NCBI RefSeq assembly: GCF_003709565.1 | Contig: NZ_QNRC01000004.1 | Span: forward strand, 1 to 64,000 | Direction: 5' to 3' | Length of the DNA stretch: 64,000 bases | Source of the DNA: Paracoccus sigandri | GTDB taxonomy: Bacteria > Pseudomonadota > Alphaproteobacteria > Rhodobacterales > Rhodobacteraceae | In this document: positions 9,616 through 19,038 of the stretch, one piece after another | Position numbering within the stretch: position 1 is the first letter of the stretch | How the letters are laid out: every line of letters starts with the position of its first letter | Translations under genes and position numbers: made by a program | The notes under the pieces: model-generated | Told to the model about the DNA's origin: nothing | Databases searched by the model: none | Seen by the model: the letters and a program-made list of their open reading frames with translations, nothing else

Positions 9616-11372
9616 TGGATCCGCGGCATCTCTACGGCACCGATCAACCGCCCCCGACCCGCCGGCGGCTTGTGGCGGGCAAGGCCGGCGTGACGCTGGA
9701 AAACGGCCAGTTGCGGCATCTTCGCATCGGCGAGGTCGAAGCGATCCGGGCGATCTCGTTTCTGGTGCGCGATCGCGACTGGGGCACGGTTCAGCCCGAG
9801 ATCGCCGATCTGAAGGTCGAGGCCGGCGATCAGACGCATGTCAGCTATCGCGCGCGCTACAAGATCGGAGCCGCGCTGCTCGACGCGCGGATCGCCCTGT
9901 GCCTCGGGCCGGACAGTCTGGTCGCCGAGGCGGTGGCGCGGGCGCATGGTCCTGTCGAGACCAACCGCGCGGGCTTCACGGTGCTGCATCCGATCGATGA
10001 TGTCGCCGGGGCCGCCGTTCGCGTGGATCACGCCGATGGCAGCGTCGAAGAGACGCATTTCCCCGGCCTGATCGAACCCTGGCAACCCTTCAAGGACATC
10101 GTCGCGCTGACCCATCATGCCTCGGGCCTGAAGATCGAATGCCGCTTCGAGGGCGATGTGTTCGAGATGGAGGACCAGCGCCAGTGGGGCGACGCCTCCT
10201 TCAAGACCTACAACCGCCCGCTTGCGCTGCCCTGGCCCTATACCATCGGCGATGGACAGGAAATCCGGCAGGCGGTGCGGGTGTCATGGTCGCAGGCAGC
10301 GGTGCCGGCCATCGTGGCCAGCCGGGCCGGCCAGGCCGAAGGCGGAGGCGATTTCCCCGAGACGGCGCTGTTGCTGACTGCTTCGCAGGCGCGCGAGGCG
10401 CTGGGGCGTCCGGACGATCTGCGCCGGATCGCGCCGCAGCGGCTGCTGTGCCATCTGGACAGCTCCATCGGCCAGGGACTGCGAGAGCTGCGCGATTTCG
10501 CCGCGCTGCAAGCGGCGCTGCCCGATCCGCGCTATGATCTGGAACTGATCGCCACCTGCCCGCCCGAGGGCGATCTGGCGTCAGAGTTCGAGGGCCATGC
10601 GCAAAACCTGTCGGCTTCGGGGCTGGTGCCCGCCTCGATCATGGTCTGCCCGGCGGTCGACCGGCAATCGACGCCCCCCGGTTCGGCCTGGCCCCCATGT
10701 CCGCCGCTGGCAGACATCCATGCCGCCGCGCGCGCGGCCTTCGCGGGGCAGGTCATGGGCGGCGGCATGGCAAGCTTTTTCCCCGAGCTGAACCGCAAGC
10801 GGCCCCCGGTCGACATGCTGGACTTCGTCAGCCATGGCCTCTGCCCGATCGTCCATGCCGCCGATGATCTGTCGGTGATGGAGACGCTCGAGGCCGTGCC
10901 GCATATCCTCGCTTCGGCCCGTGCGATCATCGGGGCAGGGGAATACCGCCTGGGTCCATCGACGATTGCCATGCGGCAGAATCCCTATGGAAGCCGCACG
11001 ATCCCGAATCCGGGTCGCCAACGCATCTGCATGACCGATAACGACCCGCGCCAGGACGGCGCCTTCGCGGCGGCATGGACGCTTGGCCTTGCGGCCTCGA
11101 TCGCCAAGGCGGGCGTGACGGTCTGGACCCCGGCAGAGCTTTACGGCCCGCGCGGCCTGATCCGTGCCGATGGATCGCTCCGGCCCGTCGCGGCGGTGGT
11201 GCAGGCATTGGCCCGCCTTGCCGGGCAGAAGGTCGGGATCGCGGGGGTGCGCGACGGGCTGGCGCGGCTTGAGGTCGGCGCAACAGCGTTGATCGCGAAC
11301 CTCGCGCCGGATGCGCGGCACGGTCTGCCGCCCTTCGGCTGGCAAACGGTGCCCGCTTCCTCTAGATCCTGA
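9615..11372 (+). CDS. apnL: Probable D-apionolactonase
   Basis: A 585-residue cytoplasmic protein without a signal peptide. The N-terminal half is rich in beta strands (VTLENGQLRHLRIGEVEAIR). The C-terminal half resembles a TIM-barrel hydrolase, with FSHGLCP-type segments (residue run FVSHGLCPIVHAADD) and SHG/HAAD-like conserved acids and histidines. Length and layout match the ApnL lactonases described in D-apiose loci, which open D-apionolactone to D-apionate. The start overlaps the stop of the dehydrogenase. I recognise this by context and overall resemblance more than by a short motif, so specificity is inferred. Confidence 0.72.
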   Translation: MDPRHLYGTDQPPPTRRRLVAGKAGVTLENGQLRHLRIGEVEAIRAISFLVRDRDWGTVQPEIADLKVEAGDQTHVSYRARYKIGAALLDARIALCLGPDSLVAEAVARAHGPVETNRAGFTVLHPIDDVAGAAVRVDHADGSVEETHFPGLIEPWQPFKDIVALTHHASGLKIECRFEGDVFEMEDQRQWGDASFKTYNRPLALPWPYTIGDGQEIRQAVRVSWSQAAVPAIVASRAGQAEGGGDFPETALLLTASQAREALGRPDDLRRIAPQRLLCHLDSSIGQGLRELRDFAALQAALPDPRYDLELIATCPPEGDLASEFEGHAQNLSASGLVPASIMVCPAVDRQSTPPGSAWPPCPPLADIHAAARAAFAGQVMGGGMASFFPELNRKRPPVDMLDFVSHGLCPIVHAADDLSVMETLEAVPHILASARAIIGAGEYRLGPSTIAMRQNPYGSRTIPNPGRQRICMTDNDPRQDGAFAAAWTLGLAASIAKAGVTVWTPAELYGPRGLIRADGSLRPVAAVVQALARLAGQKVGIAGVRDGLARLEVGATALIANLAPDARHGLPPFGWQTVPASSRS

Positions 11373-11386
11373 AGCAGGACCGACGA

Positions 11387-12133
11387 ATGCGGGTGCAGGA
11401 CATGAAACTCAGCGATCAGCCAGGCGACCCCGACAAGATCGTCCGCCGCAAGTTGTCCGATCAGGTCTTCGACCGCCTGCGCGACCTGATTGCCAGCGGC
11501 GAGATACCGCCCGGCGATCCCATGCCGTCCGAACGCGATCTGATGGAGCGCTTCGGGGTCGGTCGTCCCGCCGTTCGCGAGGCGTTGCAGCACATGCACA
11601 CGATGGGTCTCATCACCATCAGCCACGGCGAACGCAGCCGCGTGAACGCGCTCAGCGCCGACAGCGTGCTGAGCCGTGTCGACGATGTCGCGCGGATGCT
11701 GCTGTCCTCGGAACCGGCGCAGCTCGAGCACTTGAAGCAAGCCCGGCGGATGTTCGAAAGCGGCATGGTGCGTGTCGCGGCGGCGCAGGCGACCGCCGAG
11801 GATGTCCAGGATCTGCGCGATCTGGTTGCCGAACAGCGCCGCCAGATGCGCGATCCGGCAGCCTTCGTGACCACGGACATCGCTTTCCACAATCGGATCG
11901 CGCAGGTCTCGGCCAACCCGATCCTGATCGCCACCAGCCAGTCGATGTTGCGCTGGCTGTTTCAGTATCACGGCGGGCTGCTGCACTGGTCCGGCAATGA
12001 AGACACCACCCTGCAAGAGCATGAAACCATCGTGGATCTGATCGCCGCACGCGACGCCGATGCGGCGGTGCAGGCGATGCAGGCGCATCTGGACCGCTCG
12101 AAACAGCTGTATCAGCATCCCGAGCGAAACTGA
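11387..12133 (+). CDS. FadR-subfamily GntR transcriptional regulator of the apiose locus
   Basis: A 248-residue regulator. The winged helix at residues about 15-85 contains PPGDPMPSERDLMERFGVGR and PAVREALQ; the remainder is an all-helical FCD effector domain with conserved His residues (DIAFHNRIAQ, EHETIVD). It is the last gene of the rightward operon, 14 bases after the lactonase stop. Local regulation of the locus by a pathway intermediate is therefore expected. A second in-frame ATG at 11402 is possible; 11387 has AGGACC upstream. Confidence 0.82.
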   Translation: MRVQDMKLSDQPGDPDKIVRRKLSDQVFDRLRDLIASGEIPPGDPMPSERDLMERFGVGRPAVREALQHMHTMGLITISHGERSRVNALSADSVLSRVDDVARMLLSSEPAQLEHLKQARRMFESGMVRVAAAQATAEDVQDLRDLVAEQRRQMRDPAAFVTTDIAFHNRIAQVSANPILIATSQSMLRWLFQYHGGLLHWSGNEDTTLQEHETIVDLIAARDADAAVQAMQAHLDRSKQLYQHPERN

Positions 12134-12178
12134 TCCGTAGCGCATGCGGGAACTGCGATGCCGCTTGGCGCTGATGGG

Positions 12179-12790
12179 CTATAGCCCTTCCCGGCTCATG
12201 AGAGCCTCGATAAACGTTGCGGTGTCCGGCGCGCAGTCGCCGCACAGGGCGATCTCGGACAGCAGGTCGTAGCCCAGGCAGGCGGCCTGCAATCGAATGG
12301 AGACATTCGGCACGTCGAGATCGGGCGGGAAGACGCCCTTTCGAATGCCGTCATGAAGGGCCTCCGTGATCTCCTCACGCCAGCTGAGCAGCCCCTCATG
12401 CACGGCCTCGCGGACCTCCCCCTCCCGTCGGATGTCCCAGGCCTCTTTCCAGAGCTTCTTGGCGATGTCCTTCAGTTCGGCGGGGTAGTCGGGGATGGTC
12501 ATCGAGCATCCATCCAGAGAGGCGAAGAGTCTTTCCCGCGGCGGAAGCTGGCGCAGGGCCTCCAGAAGTTGCGGATGCAGGCGGCGCCAGACCTCGCGCA
12601 CGGCTTCGGCGCGCAGGGCATCGGTCGACGGGAAGATGTGGTGGATCTGGCCCGGCGAGCAGTCCAGGCTTTCGGCGATCCGGCGAACCGTCGTCGCCAT
12701 CAGGCCCTCGCGCGCGGCGATGTCGATGACGGCATTCAGGATCTGCGCGCGCCGCTCGTCACGATTCAAATAAGCCACAACTGCCTCCAC
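12179..12790 (-). CDS. TetR-family repressor of the adjacent efflux pump
   Basis: About 203 residues from GTG 12790. The N-terminal helix-turn-helix reads RRAQILNAVIDIAAREG and ATTVRRIAESLDCSPGQIHH. A helical ligand-binding domain of BetI-like pattern follows. GTG 12790 is preferred because AGGAGG lies 9 bases upstream; GTG 12778 and ATG 12814 are alternatives. It is divergent from the RND pump operon, and two palindromes in the gap are likely operators. The expected role is ligand-released repression of the pump and of itself. Confidence 0.8.
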   Translation of the reverse strand: MEAVVAYLNRDERRAQILNAVIDIAAREGLMATTVRRIAESLDCSPGQIHHIFPSTDALRAEAVREVWRRLHPQLLEALRQLPPRERLFASLDGCSMTIPDYPAELKDIAKKLWKEAWDIRREGEVREAVHEGLLSWREEITEALHDGIRKGVFPPDLDVPNVSIRLQAACLGYDLLSEIALCGDCAPDTATFIEALMSREGL

Positions 12791-12835
12791 TCCATCGTTC
12801 CTCCTGTCTAGCATGGCGCATGATGGAATTAAAGC

Positions 12836-12867
12836 TGGACACATGTCCAAGTTGGACATATGACCAA
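12836..12867. promoter_or_regulatory. Two tandem palindromes, probable TetR operators
   Basis: TGGACA-CA-TGTCCA (12836-12849) is a perfect 6+6 inverted repeat. TTGGACATATGACCAA (12852-12867) is a near-perfect one, with mismatches at one position per arm. Their centres are 17 bases apart. They sit between the divergent TetR and efflux pump genes, the usual place for cooperative repressor binding. Confidence 0.65.
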
Positions 12868-12913
12868 GTTCACGACTCGCAATCCTCCACGCTGATCCCA
12901 TCAGGTAACGACC

Positions 12914-14122
12914 ATGTCTCGCAGCTTTCGGCGCGCCGCCTTCATCGGCGTGACAGCACTTCTCTGTGCGCTCTCACTGCAGAATTCAAAGGCACTGGCA
13001 CAGTCCGGTCAGGAAATGCCTCCCTCGGACGTCGGTGTCGTGATCGTCCAGCCCAAGGATATCGCGGTCACCTCGGAATTGCCGGGGCGCATAAGCGCAA
13101 CCCGTATCGCGGAGGTGAGGCCCCGCGTCGGTGGCATCATCGAAAAGCGCGTGTTCCGGCAGGGCAGCATCGTCGAGGAGGGCGATGTCCTGTTCCAGCT
13201 TGACCGCGCGACCTACGAGATCGCGGTCGAGGCGGCCCGAGCGACCGTGGCGCGGGCCGAGGCGGCACTGGTCGAAGCCCAGCAGACCGAGCGGCGCTTC
13301 GAATCGCTCAGCGAACGCAACATCACCAGCCAGGCGCAATACGAAACCGCCCTGGCCACCCGGCTGCAGGCCCAGGCCGCGCTGTCCGAGGCGCGGGCGC
13401 AGCTGCGCGCCGCCGAGGTGAACCTGGGCTATGCCGAGGTAAAGGCGCCGATCTCGGGGCGGATCGGGCGCGCGCAGGTAACGGAGGGGGCGCTGGTCTC
13501 GGCGCAGGGCGAGGTGCTGACGACGATCCAGCAGCTGGATCCGGTCTATGCCGACATGCAGCAGCCGGTCTCGGAGCTCTTGCAGCTGCGTGCGGCCCTG
13601 GCCGCCGGAAGGCTGAACCAGCTCGAGCCGGACGTGGCCGGCGTCACCCTCTATCTGGACGACGGAAGCCGCTATCCTCATCCCGGCCGGCTGCTGTTCG
13701 CCGAGGCCACCGTGGAGCGATCGAGCGGGCAGGTGACGCTGAGGGCGGAAATTCCCAACCCCGACGGCACGCTGCTGCCGGGAATGTATGTCCGGGTCGG
13801 AGTCGAGCAGGCCACGGAAACGGATGCGATCTCGATCCCCAGCCAGGCAATCCAACGCGACGCCTCGGGTGCGGCGATGGTCTATGTCGTCAATGGCGAT
13901 GGCGTGGCCGAGGCGCGTCCCGTGATTCCCCACCGTTCCCTGGGCAACCAGGTCGTGATCGGGCAGGGCCTTGCAGGGGGCGATGTCGTCATCGTGGACG
14001 GATTCCAGAAGATCGGGCCCGGATCGCCGGTCGCGCCGGTTTGCTGGCGCGACCCGTCATTGCCGGATCAGGCCCCGCAAGGCGTCTGCGAACAACGCTT
14101 TGCGGCTGTCGCAAGCAACTGA
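12914..14122 (+). CDS. RND efflux periplasmic adaptor (AcrA/MexA type)
   Basis: A 402-residue membrane fusion protein. A signal sequence occupies residues 1-30. A lipoyl/barrel-sandwich domain (GRISATRIAEVRPRVGGIIE) follows, then a coiled-coil hairpin rich in Ala/Glu/Gln (residues about 100-165), the second lipoyl half (VKAPISGRIGRAQVTEGALV), and beta-barrel and proximal domains. There is no lipobox cysteine, so it is probably periplasmic or peptide-anchored. It bridges the RND pump and outer membrane channel encoded downstream. The stop lies 8 bases before the pump ATG. Confidence 0.9.
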   Translation: MSRSFRRAAFIGVTALLCALSLQNSKALAQSGQEMPPSDVGVVIVQPKDIAVTSELPGRISATRIAEVRPRVGGIIEKRVFRQGSIVEEGDVLFQLDRATYEIAVEAARATVARAEAALVEAQQTERRFESLSERNITSQAQYETALATRLQAQAALSEARAQLRAAEVNLGYAEVKAPISGRIGRAQVTEGALVSAQGEVLTTIQQLDPVYADMQQPVSELLQLRAALAAGRLNQLEPDVAGVTLYLDDGSRYPHPGRLLFAEATVERSSGQVTLRAEIPNPDGTLLPGMYVRVGVEQATETDAISIPSQAIQRDASGAAMVYVVNGDGVAEARPVIPHRSLGNQVVIGQGLAGGDVVIVDGFQKIGPGSPVAPVCWRDPSLPDQAPQGVCEQRFAAVASN

Positions 14123-14130
14123 GGTCGGTC

Positions 14131-17100
14131 ATGGCACGATTTTTCATCGACAACCCGGTTCTCGCCTGGGTGATCGCGATCTTCATCACGCTTGCCGGGA
14201 TGCTGTCGCTGCCCAGCCTGCCGGTTTCCCAGTATCCCGACGTGGCGCCGCCGCAGGTCTCGATCTCGACGCGTTTCGCGGGCGCATCGCCCGAAGAGCT
14301 TTACCGGCAGGTCACCCAGCCCATCGAAGAGGAACTGAACGGCATTCCGGGGCTGCTCTATTTCGAATCGACCTCGGAAGCGACCGGCGCGGTGACGATC
14401 AACGTCACCTTCGCCTCGGGCACCGACATCTCGCAGGCGGTGGTGGATACGCAGAACCGCCTGCGGCGCGTGGAATCCGCCTTGCCGCAGCAGGTGCAGC
14501 AGCAGGGCGTCCTGGTCGAGGAAGCGAGCTCCAGCTTTCTGATGATGGTGGCGCTGACGGCCACGCCGGAATCCGGTCTCGATGCGGTGGCGCTTGGCGA
14601 CTACATCTCGCGCAATGTCGTCAACGAGATCCGGCGCGTTCCGGGTGTCGGCCGGGCGCAGCTTTTCGCGACCGAGCGGGCGTTGCGGGTCTGGATCGAC
14701 CCGGCCAGGCTGGTCGGCCTGGATCTGTCGGTCACCGACATCACCTCGGCCATCGCCGAGCAGAACGCACAGGTCGCGGCGGGGTCCATAGGCGCGGACC
14801 CCGCGCCGGATGGCCAGCAGGTGCAGGCCACGCTTCTGGTCACCGGTCAGTTGGGCACGCCAGAGGAATTCGGCAATATCGTCCTGCGCGCCTCCGATGA
14901 TGGTGCGCTGGTGCGTCTGTCGGACGTCGCGCGGATCGAGGTGGACGCCGAGCTTTACGCTTTCCAGTCGTTCCTGAACGGGCAGGAGACGGCGGCCATG
15001 GGCATCCAGCTGTCGCCCACCGGCAATGCGCTGGATACCGCGGCGGGCGTGCGCGCGGTGATGGAGCGGCTGGAACCGCTGTTCCCCCAAGGCGTCAGCT
15101 ACCAGATTCCCTATGACACCACGCCCTTCGTGTCGGCCTCGATCAAGAAGGTGATCATGACGCTGCTGGAGGCGGTGGGCCTGGTCTTCGTGGTGATGTT
15201 CGTCTTCCTGCAGAACCTGCGCTATACGATCATCCCGACGCTGGTGGTGCCGATCGCGCTGTCGGGGACGCTGGCGGTGATGCTGGCGGCGGGCTTCTCG
15301 ATCAACGTGCTGACCATGTTCGCCATGATCCTCGCGATCGGCATCCTTGTCGACGACGCCATCGTGGTGGTCGAGAATGTCGAGCGGATCATGTCCGAGG
15401 AGGGGCTGCCGCCGCTGGAGGCATCCAAGAAGGCGATGGGACAGATCTCGGGCGCGATCGTCGGCATCACGCTGGCGCTGATCTCGGTCTTCGTGCCGCT
15501 GGCCTTCTTTCCGGGTTCGGTGGGCATCATCTACCAGCAGTTCTCGCTGACCATGGTCGTGTCGATCTTCTTCTCGGCCTTCCTGGCGCTGTCGCTGACG
15601 CCCGCCCTTTGCGCGACCTTTCTCAAGCCGATCCCCAAGGGGCATGGTCATTCGAAGAAGGGGCCGTTCGGCTGGTTCAATCGTGGCTTCGACAGGGCGA
15701 CGCGCGGCTATACCGGCGCGGTCGGCGGGCTGATCCGGCGCGCCGGGCGGATGATGGCGATCTATCTTGCCCTGGTGGTGGGCCTCGGCTGGTTCTATGT
15801 CCAGATCCCGTCCGCCTTCCTGCCGCAGGAGGATCAGGGCTACCTCGTGAGCAACATGCAGGCGCCTCCGGGCGCGACCTCCTACCGCCTTCGCGAGGTG
15901 ACCAAGGCCGCCGAAGAACACGCGCTGTCGATGGAGGGCGTGGACGGGATCGTCGTCGTCCAGGGCTTTTCCTTCTTCGGTCAGGGACCGAATTCCGGGT
16001 TGGCCTTCGTGACGCTGGATGACTGGAGCGAGCGGAAAACTCCTGACCTGAGCGCCGAGGCGTTGGCGGGCCAGCTGTCGGGGCGGCTGTTCTCGATCCG
16101 CGACTCGATCGCCTTCGCCCTGTCGCCGCCGCCGATCCAGGGCCTGGGCAACAGTTCCGGTTTTGCCTTCCGCCTGCAGGATCGCGCCAATCTGGGCAAC
16201 GCGGCCTTGCTGGAAGCGACCGGGCAGTTGCTGGCCGCGGCAGCCGAAAGCCCGGTTCTGGGACAGGTCTATACCGAAGGATTGCCGCCGGGGCCGCAGC
16301 TGAACCTCAGGATCGATCGCGAAAAGGCCAATGCCTTCGGCGTCACCTTCGGCGAGATCAACCGCACCATCTCGGTCGCGCTCGGCTCGGGCTATGTCAA
16401 CGACTTCCCGAACGAGGGCCGAATGCAGCGCGTCATGGTCCAGGCCGAGGCCGGCGCGCGGATGAACATCGAGGATGTGCTGAAGCTGAATGTCCGCAAT
16501 CTTCAGGGGGGCATGGTGCCGCTTTCCTCCTTCGCCAGCGCCGAATGGAGCTATGGGCCGACGCAGATCGTGGGCTACAACGGCTATCCGTCGATGCGCA
16601 TCAACGGCGAGGCGGCGCCCGGCCATTCGTCGGGCGAGGCGATCGCCGAGATGGAGCGGCTGGCCAGCGAACTGCCTGCGGGCTTCGCCTTCGAATGGAC
16701 CGGCCAGTCGCTTCAGGAAATCGAAAGCGGTTCCCAGGCGCCGATCCTGATCGGCCTTTCGGTGCTGTTCGTGTTCCTGTGCCTCGCCGGCCTCTATGGC
16801 AGCTGGTCGATCCCGTTCTCGGTCATGCTGATCGTGCCGATGGGCGCGATCGGCTCGGTCGCGGCGGTCACGCTGTTCGGGCTGTCCAATGACGTGTTCT
16901 TCACCGTCGGGTTGATCACCATCGTCGGACTGTCCGCCAAGAACGCCATCCTGATCGTCGAGGTCGCCAAGGACCTGATCGCCGAGGGCATGGACCTGAT
17001 GTCCGCCACGGTCGAGGCCTGCCGGCTGCGCTTCCGCCCGATCCTGATGACCTCGCTGGCCTTCACCATGGGCGTGGTGCCGATGGCGATCGCGACCGGC

Positions 17101-17289
17101 CCTTCGGCGGCCAGCCAGAACGCCATCGGCATCAACGTGGTCGGCGGCATGCTGGCCGCGACGGTGCTGGGGGTGATCTTCGCGCCGATCTTCTTCGTCT
17201 GGGTGATGAAGCTGACCGGCACCCACGGGAAACTTGGCAGGAAGGATTCCGCTGGCGGCTTGGCTCCGGAAGTCCAGCCGGCGGAATAA
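14131..17289 (+). CDS. RND efflux pump inner-membrane transporter (AcrB/MexB type)
   Basis: A 1052-residue proton antiporter of the hydrophobe/amphiphile efflux-1 family. It shows N-terminal ARFFIDNPVLAWVIAIF, the TM4 acidic pair in GILVDDAIVVVENVERIM, and the TM10 lysine in GLSAKNAILIVE. These are the proton-relay residues. Large periplasmic porter and docking domains follow TM1 and TM7. Start ATG 14131 is chosen by homology to the AcrB N-terminus. It works as a trimer with the flanking adaptor and channel to expel drugs, solvents or bile-like compounds. The substrate range is not readable. Confidence 0.93.
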   Translation: MARFFIDNPVLAWVIAIFITLAGMLSLPSLPVSQYPDVAPPQVSISTRFAGASPEELYRQVTQPIEEELNGIPGLLYFESTSEATGAVTINVTFASGTDISQAVVDTQNRLRRVESALPQQVQQQGVLVEEASSSFLMMVALTATPESGLDAVALGDYISRNVVNEIRRVPGVGRAQLFATERALRVWIDPARLVGLDLSVTDITSAIAEQNAQVAAGSIGADPAPDGQQVQATLLVTGQLGTPEEFGNIVLRASDDGALVRLSDVARIEVDAELYAFQSFLNGQETAAMGIQLSPTGNALDTAAGVRAVMERLEPLFPQGVSYQIPYDTTPFVSASIKKVIMTLLEAVGLVFVVMFVFLQNLRYTIIPTLVVPIALSGTLAVMLAAGFSINVLTMFAMILAIGILVDDAIVVVENVERIMSEEGLPPLEASKKAMGQISGAIVGITLALISVFVPLAFFPGSVGIIYQQFSLTMVVSIFFSAFLALSLTPALCATFLKPIPKGHGHSKKGPFGWFNRGFDRATRGYTGAVGGLIRRAGRMMAIYLALVVGLGWFYVQIPSAFLPQEDQGYLVSNMQAPPGATSYRLREVTKAAEEHALSMEGVDGIVVVQGFSFFGQGPNSGLAFVTLDDWSERKTPDLSAEALAGQLSGRLFSIRDSIAFALSPPPIQGLGNSSGFAFRLQDRANLGNAALLEATGQLLAAAAESPVLGQVYTEGLPPGPQLNLRIDREKANAFGVTFGEINRTISVALGSGYVNDFPNEGRMQRVMVQAEAGARMNIEDVLKLNVRNLQGGMVPLSSFASAEWSYGPTQIVGYNGYPSMRINGEAAPGHSSGEAIAEMERLASELPAGFAFEWTGQSLQEIESGSQAPILIGLSVLFVFLCLAGLYGSWSIPFSVMLIVPMGAIGSVAAVTLFGLSNDVFFTVGLITIVGLSAKNAILIVEVAKDLIAEGMDLMSATVEACRLRFRPILMTSLAFTMGVVPMAIATGPSAASQNAIGINVVGGMLAATVLGVIFAPIFFVWVMKLTGTHGKLGRKDSAGGLAPEVQPAE

Positions 17290-17359
17290 CCCCGGTGGGG
17301 GCGCGGCTTGCCCCGTCCCCGTCCGGATCCCACTGCCCTGAAGGATCAAAGACGAAAAC

Positions 17360-18733
17360 ATGAGCAGAACCCAGGTCCTCCGCATCCGGCGGCCGTCCGG
17401 TTGCCATCTTGCGGCTCTCCCGCTGACGCTTTTCCTCGCCGCCTGCGCGACCGCCGAATTCACCCCACCCGAACCCGAGCTTGCCGAGAGCTTCGCGGCC
17501 TCTGCCCCCGCCAGGCAGGCGACGGCCCCCTGGTGGTCCAGCTTTCGCGACAGCCGGCTGGATGGCCTGATCGCGCAGGGGCTTGCGCGGAACCTGTCGA
17601 TCCAGGAGGCCGTCGCGATGATCGACGAGGCCGAGGCCGGGGCTCGACTGGTTCGCGCGGCGGATCTGCCCACGGTGCAGGCCAGCGGCGCGGCAACGCG
17701 CGGCGACCTTCAGGGGACGGGCATTACCGAAAGCAGTTCCGCGACGCTTGCGACGTCGTGGATGCTGGATATCTTCGGCGGCAATCGCGCCGAACGCGCC
17801 GCCGCCCTGGCCGAGTTCGAGGCGGCCAGGTTGTCCGCGGATGCATCGCGCCGGGCCGTCGCCGCTGCGATCGCCGGTGCCTATATCGATCTGCGCTTCC
17901 ATCAGGAAAGCATCGCGCTGACCCGGCAGAGCATCGCCAGCCGGCGCGAGACGCTGGCCCTGACCCGCTCGATGCAGGAACTGGGCCAGGCCGGCCGGCT
18001 GGATGTCCTGCAGGCCGAACAGGCCGTGGCGCAGGCCGAGGCGGGCCTTCCCGCGCTCGAAATCGGCTTCGATCAGGCGCTGAACCAGCTGGCGACACTG
18101 ACATCTTCGCGCAGTGCCGATTTGCGCCCGGCGCTGCAGCGCGGCGGTGCCCAGCCCGTTGCAAGGTTCCGGCCGAGCGTCGGGGTGCCGGCAGAGGTGA
18201 TCCGCGCGCGTCCGGACATTCGGATCGCCGAGCGCCAGCTTGCCGCGGCCGTCGCGCGCGTGGGTGTGGCCGAGGCCGCCTTCTGGCCGTCCGTCAGCCT
18301 GTCGGGCTCGATCACGCCGACGAATATCCGCGGTGGCGGCAATTCGACCACCTGGGCGCTGGGACCCCAGATCAACCTGCCGATATTTTCCGGCGGCGCG
18401 AACCGGGCGCGGTTGAGCGCCGCCGAGAGCCGTGCCGTTCAGGCCGAGCTTCGCTGGCGTTCGGGCGTCCTGACAGCCATCGAGGAGGTCGAGAACGGCC
18501 TGTCTGCCTATGGCCGAGGCGCGACCAATGTCGAGGCGCAGCGCCGGCTGGAGCGCGCGGCGCAGGAGACGGTCAGCCTCGCACGCGAATCGTTCCAGGG
18601 CGGCCAGAGCGATTTCTTCACCGTGCTGGATGCGGAGCGCAACCTGCTGACCGCCCGCAGCGCGCTGGCTGCGGCCATCCGCGACCACGCTGCCGCCTAT
18701 GTCGCGCTCAGCATCGCCGCAGGTGCCCTATGA
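17360..18733 (+). CDS. Outer-membrane efflux channel lipoprotein (OprM/NodT type)
   Basis: 457 residues with a lipoprotein signal (FLAAC, Cys 29) and two OEP repeats of coiled-coil helices. Typical features are PWWSSFRDSRLDGLIAQGL near the N-terminus, SWMLDIFGGNRAERAAA in the first repeat and VRARPDIR-like VIRARPDIRIAERQL in the second. It provides the outer-membrane exit duct of the tripartite pump. It lies 70 bases downstream of the pump gene and is likely co-transcribed. Confidence 0.9.
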   Translation: MSRTQVLRIRRPSGCHLAALPLTLFLAACATAEFTPPEPELAESFAASAPARQATAPWWSSFRDSRLDGLIAQGLARNLSIQEAVAMIDEAEAGARLVRAADLPTVQASGAATRGDLQGTGITESSSATLATSWMLDIFGGNRAERAAALAEFEAARLSADASRRAVAAAIAGAYIDLRFHQESIALTRQSIASRRETLALTRSMQELGQAGRLDVLQAEQAVAQAEAGLPALEIGFDQALNQLATLTSSRSADLRPALQRGGAQPVARFRPSVGVPAEVIRARPDIRIAERQLAAAVARVGVAEAAFWPSVSLSGSITPTNIRGGGNSTTWALGPQINLPIFSGGANRARLSAAESRAVQAELRWRSGVLTAIEEVENGLSAYGRGATNVEAQRRLERAAQETVSLARESFQGGQSDFFTVLDAERNLLTARSALAAAIRDHAAAYVALSIAAGAL

Positions 18734-19038
18734 CAACAGTGAGGTGGGACTGTGGGATGCCGGCGGAGAAGGTCGATATCATGAACCTCGATGATGGGGA
18801 CTCCCGCGATATCGCGATTTTTTGCCCTGCCACTCACCACGCGCTGAGGCCCGCAGCGATCACCCTGCCGCCGGGGATGCGATGGGCGATTTCCTCGTTC
18901 ACGCCGATGCAGGTCGCTTCGGGGGAAGATCAATCCTCGTCGTCTTCCTTCGGCCATTCTGATTTCTGATGAGGGCCCTTCTGCGACCGTGAACATCATG
19001 ATGGGGGCCGCCGGGCCGGTGTTGGGGCTGACGGCGCG
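18734..19038. other. Gap between efflux and racemase genes, no supported gene
   Basis: About 300 bases between convergent genes. Minus-strand frames give short stretches (for instance NEEIAHRIPGGRVIAAGLSAW over two pieces) that look gene-like but are broken by stops within 30-60 codons, and I recognise no family. It may be a decayed gene end. No T-run terminator was seen. Confidence 0.4.

Noticed and set aside
14068..17673. A 1201-codon open frame antisense to the RND pump gene.
   Set aside because: It is the usual high-GC shadow: low-complexity His/Arg/Asp-rich sequence, no domain, no ribosome site, and the opposite strand has an unmistakable AcrB-type protein.
18697..18999. A 100-codon minus-strand frame after the efflux channel gene.
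   Set aside because: Arg/Pro-rich composition typical of a shadow frame, and it overlaps the end of a well-supported gene.
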